A stretch of DNA of 64,000 nucleotides from Sulfurisoma sp. (GTDB lineage Bacteria > Pseudomonadota > Gammaproteobacteria > Burkholderiales > Rhodocyclaceae), in assembly GCA_030691075.1 (NCBI GenBank), contig JAUYFI010000185.1, forward strand, positions 62,001 to 126,000, in the 5' to 3' direction. The translations under genes were made by a program, and so were the position numbers. Shown in pieces: positions 40,712-49,628 of the stretch. Numbering within the stretch: the stretch's first letter is position 1; each line of letters starts with the position of its first letter. Under the pieces are notes generated by a model that did not search any database, had not been told where the DNA came from, and was given only the letters and a program-made list of their open reading frames with translations.

Positions 40712-40984
40712 TTACTGTTTCGGAGGGACGAAGCCGTTGGCCGAATCGGCGCCCTCGCCAAAGAAATGCTTGGTGACCTGCTCGACCAGATAGGCACGGG
40801 CGCGGGGGTCGACGAGATTGAGCCGATTCTCGTTGATCAGCATGGTCTGCAGCTTGATCCACTGCTGCCAGGCTTCCTTCGACACATTTTCCCAGAGCCG
40901 CTTGCCGAGTTCGCCCGGCATCGGGGGAAAGTCCATGCCTTCCGCCTCGCGGCCGAGTTTGATGCAATTCACCATGCGCGCCAT
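40712..40984 (-). CDS. yggX: Oxidative damage / Fe(2+) trafficking protein
   Basis: 90 residues ([21 protein letters not shown]), matching Ygg[45 protein letters not shown] and the conserved REAEG. Thought to protect iron-sulphur clusters and move Fe(II). A start at 41002 would add six residues, but the ATG at 40984 has AAAGGAAATAG upstream and matches family length. Confidence 0.93.
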   Translation of the reverse strand: MARMVNCIKLGREAEGMDFPPMPGELGKRLWENVSKEAWQQWIKLQTMLINENRLNLVDPRARAYLVEQVTKHFFGEGADSANGFVPPKQ

Positions 40985-41050
40985 GTCACTATTTCCTTTC
41001 ACTGAATTCGGTTGGCAACCCGCCGGCAGATGGGGGCGCCAGGCACCGGA

Positions 41051-42391
41051 TTAAAGAGCCTTCACGAAGACCTTGGAACGCCGCTGGAAATTGTAGAGCT
41101 CGCGCCGCGCGGTCGGCAGCACGTCGGGAGCCGCCTCGGCGAAGCCGCGCTCGATGAACCAGTGCGCCGTGCGCGTGGTCAGCACGAAGAGCTTCTTCAG
41201 TTTCATCTTTTTCGCCCGCGCCTCGATGTGGCGGCGCAACTGGTCACCATAGCCGGCGCGGCGGAACTCCAGCGTCACCGCGAGACAGGCCAGCTCGGCC
41301 GCCTTCTCGGTCGAGAAGGGGTAGAGCGCCGCGCAGCCGACGATGACGCCGTCATGCTCGAGCACGGAAAAGCGCGAAATCTCCATTTCCAGCCGTTCGC
41401 GGCCGCGTTTGACCAGGGTGCCGTCGGCCTCGAGCGGCGCGATCAGCGCCAGCACGCCGCCGACATCCTCGGCGGTCGCCTCGCGCAATCGCGCCAGCGG
41501 CGCGCGGGTCAGCACCGTGCCGACACCGTCGCGGGTAAAGAATTCCATGAGCATGGCGCCGTCGGCATTGCGGTCGAGAAAATGCACCCGGCCGACGCCG
41601 GCGCGGCAGGCGCGCAGCGCGCCCGGCAGCACGCGTGCAACCTCTTCCGCCTGCTTCACGCGCCTGGCGGCGAGTTGCGCCCCTTCGTCGGCGGTCAGCG
41701 CGTCGATGAGCTGGCCCTTCTTGTCGAGCAGCCCCGGCCCGTCGCAGAGATAGATCAGCTTGTCGGCGCGCACGGCAACGGCGACGGCCTCGGCCACATC
41801 CTCCCACGCCAGATTGAATATCTCGCCCGAGGGCGAGGCACCGATGGGTGTGATCAGCACCACGTTTTCCTGCGCCAGGTCGGCCTGGATTTCCTCGGCG
41901 ATGATCTTGCGCACCGCGCCGGTGTATTGGTAGTCGACGCCATCGACCACGCCCACCGGCTGGGCGGTGATGAAGTTGCCGCCGGTGACGCGCAGATAAC
42001 CGCCGGCCAGCGGCGTGTTGGGCAGGCCCTGCGACAGCAGCGCCTCGATCTCGATGCGGGTGACGCCCATCGCGCGCTTGACGCACTCCAGAGTGGCGCC
42101 GTCGGTGACGCGCAAGCCCTTGTGGAAGCGCGGCGTCAGGCCGCGCCCTTCCATCTCGGCGTCGATCTGCGGCCGCGCGCCATGTACCAGCACGAGGTGG
42201 ATGCCCATGCTGTCGAGCAGGGCGATGTCGTGGATCAGTGCCTGGGCCGCGCCGCTTTGCATGACCTCGCCGCCGAAGGCGATGACGAAGGTCTTGCCGC
42301 GGAAGGCGTGGATGTAGGGCGCCGCCTGGCGCACCCAAGCCACCAAGCGGGCGTCGCCTTCCGGCGGAGTATCGCGGGTCTCGATGGTCAT
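41051..42391 (-). CDS. argA: Amino-acid N-acetyltransferase (N-acetylglutamate synthase)
   Basis: 446 residues, the ArgA length and layout: an N-terminal amino-acid-kinase-like domain (GKTFVIAFGGEVMQSGAAQALIHDIALLDSMGIHLVLVHGARPQI, with ITPIGASPSGEIFNL) and a C-terminal GNAT domain (GCAALYPF, ELACLAVTLEFRRAGYGDQL). It makes N-acetylglutamate, the first step of arginine synthesis, and is likely feedback-inhibited by arginine through the kinase-like domain. The frame is open to 42844 but the ATG at 42391 (MTIETRD) fits the family. Confidence 0.94.
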   Translation of the reverse strand: MTIETRDTPPEGDARLVAWVRQAAPYIHAFRGKTFVIAFGGEVMQSGAAQALIHDIALLDSMGIHLVLVHGARPQIDAEMEGRGLTPRFHKGLRVTDGATLECVKRAMGVTRIEIEALLSQGLPNTPLAGGYLRVTGGNFITAQPVGVVDGVDYQYTGAVRKIIAEEIQADLAQENVVLITPIGASPSGEIFNLAWEDVAEAVAVAVRADKLIYLCDGPGLLDKKGQLIDALTADEGAQLAARRVKQAEEVARVLPGALRACRAGVGRVHFLDRNADGAMLMEFFTRDGVGTVLTRAPLARLREATAEDVGGVLALIAPLEADGTLVKRGRERLEMEISRFSVLEHDGVIVGCAALYPFSTEKAAELACLAVTLEFRRAGYGDQLRRHIEARAKKMKLKKLFVLTTRTAHWFIERGFAEAAPDVLPTARRELYNFQRRSKVFVKAL

Positions 42392-42401
42392 ACCAGTGGC
42401 A

Positions 42402-43946
42402 TCAACCCTTCTTCTTCTTCGGCTTGTCGGCGGCGGCCACGCCCTCGGCGCCGGGCATGGTCTCGAGCGCGGCTTGCAGCCGCTCGCATATGGTGCGCAG
42501 CACCTTGACGCGGGCGAAGTTCTTGTCGTTAGCCTCGACGATGGTCCAGGGCGCGTTACCGGTGCTGGTGCGATCGACCATGTCGCACACCGCCTCGTGA
42601 TAGGCGTCCCACTTCTCGCGGTTGCGCCAGTCCTCGTCGGTGATCTTGAACTGCTTGAACTCGATTTTCTCGCGCTCCTTGAAGCGCTTGAGCTGCTCTT
42701 CCTTGCTGATCTGCAGCCAGAACTTGATGACGATGACGCCCGAATCCGAGAGATCATGCTCGAAGTCGTTGATCTCGGAATAGGCGCGCAGCCAGTCGGC
42801 TTCGGCGCAGAAGCCCTCGACGCGTTCGACCAGTACGCGGCCATACCAGGTGCGATCGAAGATCGTCACCCGACCGGTGCGCGGGATGTGCCGCCAGAAG
42901 CGCCACAGGTAGGGCTGGGCGCGCTCCTCCTCGGTCGGCGCGGCCACCGGCACGATCTGGTAGTCGCGCGCGTCCATCGCGGAGATGATGCGACGGATGG
43001 TGCCACCCTTGCCGGCAGCATCCGAACCCTCGAAGGCGCAGAGCACCGAATGGTTCTTGAAGCGCGGGTCGCGCACCAGTTCGGAGAGCTTGCCCTGCCA
43101 TTTGGCCAGCTGCGTTTCGTAGTCGGCCTTGGTGATCGGCTTGCGGTTGAGCTTGAGCTCGGACAGCACGTCGCGGCCGTCGATGTTGGGCCGCGCCGGC
43201 GGCGCCACCGGGGTGAATTGCTTTTCCGGATGGGCCAGGCGCTGGCGGATGGCCTCGAGCAGAATCTTGCCGGTGGTGAGCGAGCGGTAGCGGTCGTCCT
43301 CGCCCTCGATGATGGTCCACGGCGCCCAGGGCGAGTTGGTCATGCGCAGCACATGGCCGACCACCTCCTGCAGCCTGTCGTAGGTCTTGAGGCGGTCCCA
43401 GTTCCACTTGGTGACGCGCCAGGCCGTCTTCGGGTCCTTCTCCAGCGCCTTGAGGCGGCGCTTCTGGCCGTCCTTGGTCAGGTGGAACCAGAACTTGAGC
43501 ACCAGCGCGCCTTCATTCACCAGCATGGCCTCGAAGCGGTTGATCTGATCGATGCGCGCATCCATCGCCGCCTTGGTCATGCCGCCGTCGAGGCGGTCGT
43601 GAATCGGGCTCGAATACCAGGAGCCGGCGAAGACGCCGACGCGGCCCTTGGGCGGCAGCGCGCGCCAGTAGCGCCACATGAAGGGGCGTTCGCGCTCCTC
43701 GTCGGTCGGCGTCGAGAACGCCAGCGTCGAGATGAAGCGCGGGTCCATCCACTCGTAGAGGATGTTGATGGTCTCGCCCTTGCCGGCGCCGTCCTGACCG
43801 CTGACCAGCACCACCACCGGAATCTTGCCGTTTTCCTTGAGATCGTATTGGGCATCCTGCAATGCCGCGCGGAGCGCCGGCACTTCCTTCTTGTAGGTTT
43901 CCTTGTCGATCTTGTGACCCAGTTCAGCCGATTCGAACATTTTCAT
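42402..43946 (-). CDS. pap: Polyphosphate:AMP phosphotransferase (two PPK2 domains)
   Basis: 514 residues containing two PPK2-family kinase domains in tandem. P-loops are GQDGAGKGETI near residue 52 and GSDAAGKGGTI in the second half; lid and Walker B segments WMDPRFIS, FAGSWYSSP and FDRTWYGRVL, VERVEGF are present. PAP transfers phosphate from polyphosphate to AMP, making ADP, and is known from Acinetobacter and phosphate-accumulating bacteria. The start at 43946 has GGGGAGA upstream; three more codons upstream are possible. The ATG overlaps the rsmE stop. Confidence 0.93.
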   Translation of the reverse strand: MKMFESAELGHKIDKETYKKEVPALRAALQDAQYDLKENGKIPVVVLVSGQDGAGKGETINILYEWMDPRFISTLAFSTPTDEERERPFMWRYWRALPPKGRVGVFAGSWYSSPIHDRLDGGMTKAAMDARIDQINRFEAMLVNEGALVLKFWFHLTKDGQKRRLKALEKDPKTAWRVTKWNWDRLKTYDRLQEVVGHVLRMTNSPWAPWTIIEGEDDRYRSLTTGKILLEAIRQRLAHPEKQFTPVAPPARPNIDGRDVLSELKLNRKPITKADYETQLAKWQGKLSELVRDPRFKNHSVLCAFEGSDAAGKGGTIRRIISAMDARDYQIVPVAAPTEEERAQPYLWRFWRHIPRTGRVTIFDRTWYGRVLVERVEGFCAEADWLRAYSEINDFEHDLSDSGVIVIKFWLQISKEEQLKRFKEREKIEFKQFKITDEDWRNREKWDAYHEAVCDMVDRTSTGNAPWTIVEANDKNFARVKVLRTICERLQAALETMPGAEGVAAADKPKKKKG

Positions 43947-44683
43947 TCTCCCCACAAAGCCATCATTCCCGCGATGGCCGCGACACCGGCTGTTTCGGTG
44001 CGCAGCACCCGCGGCCCCAGATTCACTCCCTCTACACCTACGGCACGCGCCGCCAGCAATTCGCCTTCCTCGAAACCGCCTTCCGGCCCGACCAGCAAAC
44101 TGAGGCCGCCGACCGGCCGGGGCAGGTCGCGCAGGCGCCGCGCCACGGTCGGCAGCGCCAACAAACGCAGTTCATCGCCGCCCTCATTGTCGCCACCGGG
44201 CTCGCCAAGATATTGAGGCAGATCAACAATCGGCGCCACCCGCGGCACGCGGTTGCGCCCGCACTGCTCGCAGGCCGCCGCCGCGATGGCCTGCCAGTGG
44301 GCGACACGCCGCTCCATGCGCTCGCCCGAGAGCCGGATCACCGAACGCTTCGCCGCCACCGGGCGGATCGAAGCCACGCCGAGTTCAACGCACTTCTGGA
44401 TGATCCAGTCCATCTTGTCGGCGGCGGCAATCCCCTGCACCAGCGTGACGGCGAAGGGCAACTCGCGCTCGACCGGATCGAAGCTCTTCAGGTCGGCATG
44501 CACCTCGTCCTTGTGGATGCGCGAAATGGTCGCCGCCCATTCGCCGCCGCAGCCGTCGAACAGCGTCAGCGCATCGCCCGCCTGGAAGCGCAGCACGCGC
44601 GCGACGTGATGCCCCGCCGCCTCCGGCAGCGCGACGTGGGCGCCGGGCGCCAGGCCTTGCGGGCAGTGGATGCGCGGTATCAT
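43943..44683 (-). CDS. rsmE: 16S rRNA m3U1498 methyltransferase
   Basis: 246 residues, SPOUT-class RsmE. N-terminal PUA-like domain (HHVARVLRFQAGDALTLFDGCGG), then MDWIIQKCVELGV, and the knot motifs LSLLVGPEGGFEEGE and LGPRVLRTETAGVAA. It methylates U1498 of 16S rRNA. The start MIPRIHCPQ at 44683 was preferred to an upstream ATG at 44704. It overlaps the PAP gene by four bases. Confidence 0.95.
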   Translation of the reverse strand: MIPRIHCPQGLAPGAHVALPEAAGHHVARVLRFQAGDALTLFDGCGGEWAATISRIHKDEVHADLKSFDPVERELPFAVTLVQGIAAADKMDWIIQKCVELGVASIRPVAAKRSVIRLSGERMERRVAHWQAIAAAACEQCGRNRVPRVAPIVDLPQYLGEPGGDNEGGDELRLLALPTVARRLRDLPRPVGGLSLLVGPEGGFEEGELLAARAVGVEGVNLGPRVLRTETAGVAAIAGMMALWGE

Positions 44684-44724
44684 TTGGCCATTATAGGTCC
44701 GCAAAACAATACAGGAGACAGCCC

Positions 44725-45282
44725 TTGGCCAGCACCACCACCCCCGTCTGTGACTTCGGCCGCCCGGCCATCGACTTCGACCTGCCCGGCGTCGACGGCA
44801 AGCGCTACAACCTCACTTCCGCGCGCGGCCCCAAGGGCCTGCTGGTGATGTTTATCTGCAACCACTGCCCCTACGTCAAGGCGGTCATTCATCGCCTGAT
44901 CCGCGACGCCAGGGAACTGAAGGCGCTGGGCATGAATGCCATCGCCATCATGGCGAACGATCCGTCGGACTACCCCGAGGACTCCTGGGACAACATGGTG
45001 AAGATCGCCCACGAACTCGACTTCCCCTTCCCCTACGTGCTCGACGAGACGCAGGAAATCGCCAGGGCCTACGGCGCGGTGTGCACGCCAGACTTCTTCG
45101 GCTTCAACGACAAGCTGGAACTGCAGTACCGCGGCCGTCTCGACGAGTCGCGCAAGGAAACCGCGCCCGAGGACGTGCGCCGGGATTTGTTCGAGGCGAT
45201 GCGGCAGGTCGCGCTAACCGGCAAGGGCCCGGCCGAGCAGATCCCCGGCATCGGCTGCTCGATCAAGTGGAAGGCTGAATAG
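44725..45282 (+). CDS. Thioredoxin-family / AhpC-TSA-like protein
   Basis: 185 residues from a TTG start with AGGAGA upstream. It has the C-x2-C motif CNHCPYVKAV, where canonical thioredoxins have WCGPC, and the later text PDFFGFNDKLELQYRGRLDES. This family (thioredoxin family protein, sometimes near redox or detoxification genes) is common in proteobacteria with unknown substrates. Transcribed divergently from rsmE with 41 bases between. Confidence 0.85.
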   Translation: MASTTTPVCDFGRPAIDFDLPGVDGKRYNLTSARGPKGLLVMFICNHCPYVKAVIHRLIRDARELKALGMNAIAIMANDPSDYPEDSWDNMVKIAHELDFPFPYVLDETQEIARAYGAVCTPDFFGFNDKLELQYRGRLDESRKETAPEDVRRDLFEAMRQVALTGKGPAEQIPGIGCSIKWKAE

Positions 45283-45734
45283 GCACCGCGCCGTAGTCTG
45301 GCCCGTTTGATTCTGCATCGGCCATGGCTTTTTGTACCTGAGCCATAAGGTAGTCGGTCGCGGCAAGCAGGTCGGTCAGCAAAGCTTCGCGACGCCATGT
45401 AGCCTTCGTATTCCGCCAGATTGCGGCGTTCGTGGCACGGCGCGAACAGGCGAACCTGCGCCTTGCTCATATCGAGGGTATGCACCAGACACTGGAACAC
45501 CAGATAGCGCTTGTCCGAGCGGTAGCCTTGCAGGCGCAGCACCGTCAGCGCCAGGGCATGGGCGGCGTTGTAGGCCAGGTCGAAGCGGCTGGCAAAAGAC
45601 CGTGCCGGGCTGTGGGCATCTTTCAGTCGGTCAATGGCGGATCGCAGCAAACCTTCGCACTCCTTGCGATCCGGCGGCTCCTTGTTGAGGCCACCGCCGC
45701 GCACCAGATTTTCCAGATTATCCTTACTGCTCAT
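45262..45734 (-). pseudogene. HEPN-domain partner of the MNT gene, frameshifted near its 3' end
   Basis: The start MSSKDNLENLVRGGGLNKEPP and the core ASRFDLAYNAAHALALTVLRLQGYRS, RYLVFQCLVHTL and RRNLAEYEG match HEPN proteins that pair with MNT nucleotidyltransferases. After LAEYEGYMAS the frame is wrong: it runs on to 45069 through the thioredoxin gene. One base away in frame the natural ending is visible (EALLTDLLAATDYLMAQVQKAMADAE, stop at 45262). The lesion is near 45397. The R-x4-6-H-type catalytic element of HEPN toxins is not evident, and the annotation as inactive is inference. Confidence 0.6.
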
Positions 45735-46329
45735 TGGCTGGCCCCTCCGGCGGCGGTCCGCCGATCAGTTTGATCTTGTCCTGCTCTGACACCCGCACGA
45801 CAAAGCTGTTGCCGGCGGCCTTCTTCGCCAGCCAATCGGCCGGCGTGTAGATCGTCGGGTTGATACTGCGGCCCAGGCGTTCTTCCACCGGCATCAGGCG
45901 TTCCACCACGTCGCCGTAGCTGAGATTCTCCCCAATCAGCATCAGGTCGATATCGCTGCCGGCATGATCCGAGCCCTTGGCGATGGAGCCATGGACGAAG
46001 GCCCACACCAACTGCCGGGCCAGGGGCGCCAGCGCGGTACGCAAAACCTCGCCGATGCCGAAGGTCTTGCGCACGATGCCCAGCAGTTCCCCGTAGATCG
46101 GGCAGTCCGCGTTGGCCTGGTAGTGGGTCTGGTTGCCTTGGCGGCTCAGCGTCAGCACACCGGCTCTTTGCAGGCGGTCCAGCTCGCGCATCAGGCTGCC
46201 CTTGCCGACCCGTGCCCAGCGGGCAATTTCGTTGGCGTAGAAGCTCTGATCCGGCTTGCCGTAGAGCAGGCCCAGCACCTTCTGCTGGGTTCCGGTAAAC
46301 AGGGCATCGCTGAGCGGCAGGGTTTGCAT
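45724..46329 (-). CDS. MNT-family nucleotidyltransferase with winged helix-turn-helix N-terminus
   Basis: 201 residues. An N-terminal DNA-binding region (FTGTQQKVLGLLYGKPDQSFYANEIARWARVGKGSLMRELDRLQRAGVLTLSRQG) precedes a minimal nucleotidyltransferase with GSIAKGSDHAGSDIDLMLIG, whose GS-x10-SDIDL holds the metal ligands. MNT antitoxins AMPylate HEPN toxins. The ATG at 46329 was chosen because it follows the promoter; upstream ATGs at 46362 and 46413 lie in or before it. Its end overlaps the HEPN start by 11 bases. Confidence 0.88.
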   Translation of the reverse strand: MQTLPLSDALFTGTQQKVLGLLYGKPDQSFYANEIARWARVGKGSLMRELDRLQRAGVLTLSRQGNQTHYQANADCPIYGELLGIVRKTFGIGEVLRTALAPLARQLVWAFVHGSIAKGSDHAGSDIDLMLIGENLSYGDVVERLMPVEERLGRSINPTIYTPADWLAKKAAGNSFVVRVSEQDKIKLIGGPPPEGPANEQ

Positions 46330-46339
46330 CGCAGACTCA

Positions 46340-46383
46340 ATAAGTCCCAAAAAGGGAATCATAAGTCCCTTTTTGGGACTTAT
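46340..46383. promoter_or_regulatory. Inverted repeat operator of the MNT gene
   Basis: Perfect 18-base arms ATAAGTCCCAAAAAGGGA (46340-46357) and its reverse complement (46366-46383), eight bases apart. It covers the predicted minus-strand promoter. The DNA-binding N-terminus of the MNT protein is the natural candidate to bind it. Confidence 0.8.
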
Positions 46384-46386
46384 CAA
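46358..46386 (-). promoter_or_regulatory. Predicted promoter of the MNT-HEPN pair
   Basis: On the minus strand TTGATA (46386-46381), a 17-base spacer and TATGAT (46363-46358). The -10 box sits in the loop between the two operator arms. The start of transcription would fall near 46350, leaving about 20 bases of leader. Confidence 0.75.
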
Positions 46387-46514
46387 GCTGTTGATGTTGT
46401 CGATCAGGCGCATTTGTCATTCTGAACTTCCGCCTGTGGCTGCATGCCGCCATTCCCCTCTACTCCGCCGAGAGGAGGGCTGTCGGGCCGGGGGTGTCCG
46501 GCTTCGTTGTCCGA

Positions 46515-46531
46515 GCCGCTGGCGAGACGGC
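46515..46531 (-). repeat. Partial interspersed element copy, intergenic
   Basis: GCCGCTGGCGAGACGGC, the 3' part of the consensus in minus orientation, in the 140-base gap before the PilZ gene. The same gap has GC-rich hairpin sequence near 46455-46495. Confidence 0.45.
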
Positions 46532-46553
46532 AACAGCAGGCGCCGTCCCTGCT

Positions 46554-48041
46554 TTAATCCACCGACTGCACGAAGTAGCGGCCGATCACCATGTCGGAAC
46601 TGGTCTCGAGCGCAATCTCTGGAAACAGCCGCACCCGCGCGCCGTCGAGCGAGAACAGCAGGCTGACGCCGTCCTCCCACGACGCCGCCGGCAGGGACAC
46701 GCGCACCGACTCGCCCTGCTGCGGCGCATCGAGCAGGATGCCCTCGGTCTGCAAGCCGCCGGCATCGGCGACGATGGCGCGCGGCGACTTGGACAGGGTC
46801 TCGATGCCAACCGAGCCAACCGATTCGCTGTCGCGGGCAAAGCGGCGCACCATGCCGACCAGCCAGTTGCCGCCGCCCTCCGGTTGCAGGCCGATCAGCG
46901 CGCCGATGCGGATCCAGTCGTTCGCGCCGAGCGGCACCTTGGCGCCAATGCCGCCGAGGCTGACGTCATCGACCACCCAGGCTTCGCACTCCATGCAACC
47001 GCCGCCCTCGAGAATCTGGCGGTGCAGTTCCGCGATGCCGTGGATCACCGTCAGCCGCGACTTGACGCGATGGCGCGTGTGCGTGCGCATCGGCGGCTTC
47101 GGCGACCAGCACATGGCCAGGTGATCGAGCACCGGCAGCACGGCCTCGAAGGCGTACTGGCCGCCGAGATTAACGTCCGCCGGCACGCGGCCGTCGCGGC
47201 CGATGCGGCTTCGCACCTGGTCGACGGCCTCGACCGCGGGAATCGAGTTGAAGAAGCGCAGCGTCGGCGACAGCTCGGGCGCCCGCGCCAGCCGCGCGGG
47301 CGGCATCGGCTTGGCGGCGTCGACCCAATAGACGTTGTCGGGCCGCACCTCGGCGGTAAACACGAAGCGCGGCAGGAAGTGGGCGATCAGGTACTCGGCG
47401 AGCTCGATCTCGATGGGCAGCAGGTTGTCCATCGAGGAGGCGTGGAACACCAGGGCCTTGAGGTACTCGCCTTCCGCCGTCGTGGCGATGCCGCCACCCG
47501 GGTAGAGTTCCAGTTCCCTATCGGCCTGCCGCGTGCCGGCCGCCGCGAGGTAAATGCGCCCCATCAGCTGCCACAGCGCATTGTCCACCGGGCCGTAGCG
47601 GAACTGTTCCCACTTCAGGCGCTGCCGCGCCGCGTGCAGCAAGCGGACATAGAGCAGCGGCAGCAGCGGCTTCATCGCCTCGGCGCCCTTCTCGTTGGCG
47701 TCGAAGCGGCGCAGGTTGTCTTCCAGCGCGGCGATCAGCGTCGACCAGTAGTCGCGATTGGCCAGCCACAGCCCTTGCTCCTGCGTCTTCGTGAGTCGCA
47801 CCGAGACATATTCGCGACCGAGCCGGCGCGCGGGCGCGATGGCCGCCTCGTCGAGCTGCAGGATCAGCGCCAGCCGCTGCTCGGGCTTGAAGCCCTCGAC
47901 CCCGGCCAGCGATTCGAGCAGGGCCGTGGCTTCGTCGATGGCCCCTGCCGGCTCGCGCCCCGGCAGCGCAGCGCACACGCGCTTCGCCTCCTTGGGATCG
48001 GCGAGCGGGTGGTCCGGTTTCGATGAAAAAAATCCCAGCAT
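46554..48041 (-). CDS. PilZ-domain-like conserved protein
   Basis: 495 residues. The first 300 residues are helical and unassigned. The second half holds a PilZ-like pattern: RVKSR (R-x3-R) near residue 328 and DDVSLGGIG (D-x-S-x2-G), the cyclic-di-GMP-binding signature. The combination of a large N-terminal domain and PilZ occurs in Rhodocyclales with unknown role. Its ATG overlaps the aminopeptidase stop by one base. Cyclic-di-GMP binding is inference. Confidence 0.65.
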   Translation of the reverse strand: MLGFFSSKPDHPLADPKEAKRVCAALPGREPAGAIDEATALLESLAGVEGFKPEQRLALILQLDEAAIAPARRLGREYVSVRLTKTQEQGLWLANRDYWSTLIAALEDNLRRFDANEKGAEAMKPLLPLLYVRLLHAARQRLKWEQFRYGPVDNALWQLMGRIYLAAAGTRQADRELELYPGGGIATTAEGEYLKALVFHASSMDNLLPIEIELAEYLIAHFLPRFVFTAEVRPDNVYWVDAAKPMPPARLARAPELSPTLRFFNSIPAVEAVDQVRSRIGRDGRVPADVNLGGQYAFEAVLPVLDHLAMCWSPKPPMRTHTRHRVKSRLTVIHGIAELHRQILEGGGCMECEAWVVDDVSLGGIGAKVPLGANDWIRIGALIGLQPEGGGNWLVGMVRRFARDSESVGSVGIETLSKSPRAIVADAGGLQTEGILLDAPQQGESVRVSLPAASWEDGVSLLFSLDGARVRLFPEIALETSSDMVIGRYFVQSVD

Positions 48042-49579
48042 CAGGCGGCACCCACGTCAGGAAGTCGCGAGGTAACGTTAAGCTTAACGAAAGTCCGCCA
48101 GTTGTCAGGAACTGAACTCGGGCGCAGCCAGCGCTCGACGAAAGTTGCGCCCCAGGCCACGCCGAAGCCGGTGAGATCCGAGGCCGTCGCACCCAGCCCG
48201 CCGCTGCAACTCGAGGCCGAGAGGTCCATGTGCAGCCAGGGCAGGTCTTTCGTGAAGCGCTTGAGGAAGCGCGCGGCGAGAATGTGGTCGGCCTCGCCAT
48301 CGAGCGTGCATTGCTTGATGTCGGCAACCTTGGAGTCGAGCGCCGGCTCATAGTCGGCGTCGAGCGGGAAGGCACAGACGCGCTCGCCCGAGGCGCGGCC
48401 TGACTCGACCGCCAGCGCCGCAAGTTCGTCGCTGCCGGCGAAGATGCCGGAATAGCGGCTGCCCAGCGCAGTGTGCATGCTGCCGGTGAGGGTGGCGAAA
48501 TCGACGATGAGATCGGGTTTTCCTCTTGCCGCCAGCGCCAGCGTGTCGGCCAGCACCAGGCGGCCCTCGGCGTCGGTATGCACGATCTCGATGGTGGTGC
48601 CGTCGAGCGCGGTAACGATATCGCCCTGAGTGTAGGCCTCGGGCGAGAGGTGGTTCTCGGCGATGGCCAGCCAGCAGTCGACGGCCACCGGCAGCTTGAG
48701 CTCGGCGATGGCCTGCGTCAGCGCCAGCGCCACGGCCGAGCCGTTCATGTCCTCGTGCATGCCGGCCATGTATTTCGCCGGCTTGAGGTTGTGGCCGCCG
48801 GTGTCGAAGCAAATGCCCTTGCCGACCAGCGCGATGCGCTGCTTCGCCCCCTTCGGCCGGTGCGAGAGATGGACGATGGCGGCATCTTCATGGCCCGAGC
48901 CCTGCGCCACGGCGCAGAAGGCACCGGCGCCCATTTTTTTCAGGCGCTTGAAGTCGTATTCCTCGATCTTCCAGCCTTGCGCCTTGGCCAGGGCGCACAC
49001 GCGCTTGCGGTAGGCGGCGGGCGGCAGCGCGTTGGGCGGCAGCGCGGTGAGTTCGCGGGCGAGGGTGTTGGCCGCGGCCAGCGCGCGCACAGAAGAAAAG
49101 GAGTCGGCGTGACCGAAGGGAATCCCCGTGGGACTGGCGAGACGGTGATCGGCGACGCGCAGTTCCCGCAGCGGCTGCGCCGGCTTCTTCTTCTGCGCCG
49201 GCAGCGGCACGGCATTGAGCAGTGCGACGTAGGCGGCGTCGCGCACGGCGTCTTCGGGCGCATCGAGCGAGACGATGGCGAGTTCGCGGGGCGTCTCGTC
49301 GAGCAGCAGCATCACCGCCTTCCTCAGCGCGGTCAGCCGTTCGAAGCGCGGCGCGGCGGCATCGACCATGACGCAGGCGGCGCGGCGGCCGTCGGCAAGG
49401 TCGACGGCCAGCGGGGACTTGGCCAGCTCGGCGGCCTTGAGGTCGCGGCGCTTGAGCACGGCCTGCCACAGCGCCCGGTCGGGCAGCGCATCGGGCAGGG
49501 TCTTGGCCGCCGGCAATACATAGAGGGCATGGCTGGCTGGCTTGGCTCCGGCCGAGACACTGAGCTGGGGAAGGGTCAT
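48041..49579 (-). CDS. M17 leucyl aminopeptidase family protein
   Basis: 512 residues. The C-terminal catalytic domain has the metal and substrate residues of M17 enzymes: GKGICFDTGGHNLKPAKYM (Lys and Asp), HEDMNGSAVAL, and HTDAEGRLVLADTL (Asp, Glu, Arg). It differs in detail from PepA (FDTGGHNLKP rather than FDTGGISLKP). It is likely cytoplasmic. A long copy of the interspersed element (49094-49143) encodes RLASPTGIPFGHADSF between the N-terminal domain and the helix RALAAANTLARELT. The start at 49579 (MTLPQLSVSAG) fits; an upstream start at 49642 is less likely. Confidence 0.85.
   Translation of the reverse strand: MTLPQLSVSAGAKPASHALYVLPAAKTLPDALPDRALWQAVLKRRDLKAAELAKSPLAVDLADGRRAACVMVDAAAPRFERLTALRKAVMLLLDETPRELAIVSLDAPEDAVRDAAYVALLNAVPLPAQKKKPAQPLRELRVADHRLASPTGIPFGHADSFSSVRALAAANTLARELTALPPNALPPAAYRKRVCALAKAQGWKIEEYDFKRLKKMGAGAFCAVAQGSGHEDAAIVHLSHRPKGAKQRIALVGKGICFDTGGHNLKPAKYMAGMHEDMNGSAVALALTQAIAELKLPVAVDCWLAIAENHLSPEAYTQGDIVTALDGTTIEIVHTDAEGRLVLADTLALAARGKPDLIVDFATLTGSMHTALGSRYSGIFAGSDELAALAVESGRASGERVCAFPLDADYEPALDSKVADIKQCTLDGEADHILAARFLKRFTKDLPWLHMDLSASSCSGGLGATASDLTGFGVAWGATFVERWLRPSSVPDNWRTFVKLNVTSRLPDVGAA
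49094..49143 (-). repeat. Interspersed element, long form, inside the aminopeptidase gene
   Basis: On the minus strand CGTCTCGCCAGT, then CCCACGGGGATTCCCTTCGG TCA, then CGCCGACTCCTTTT. Encodes RLASPTGIPFGHADSFSS in frame. Confidence 0.85.
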
Positions 49580-49628
49580 GCGAAGTCTTTCCTTTAGAAT
49601 GGTCGGCCGATTATAAGCACCGCCTCCC

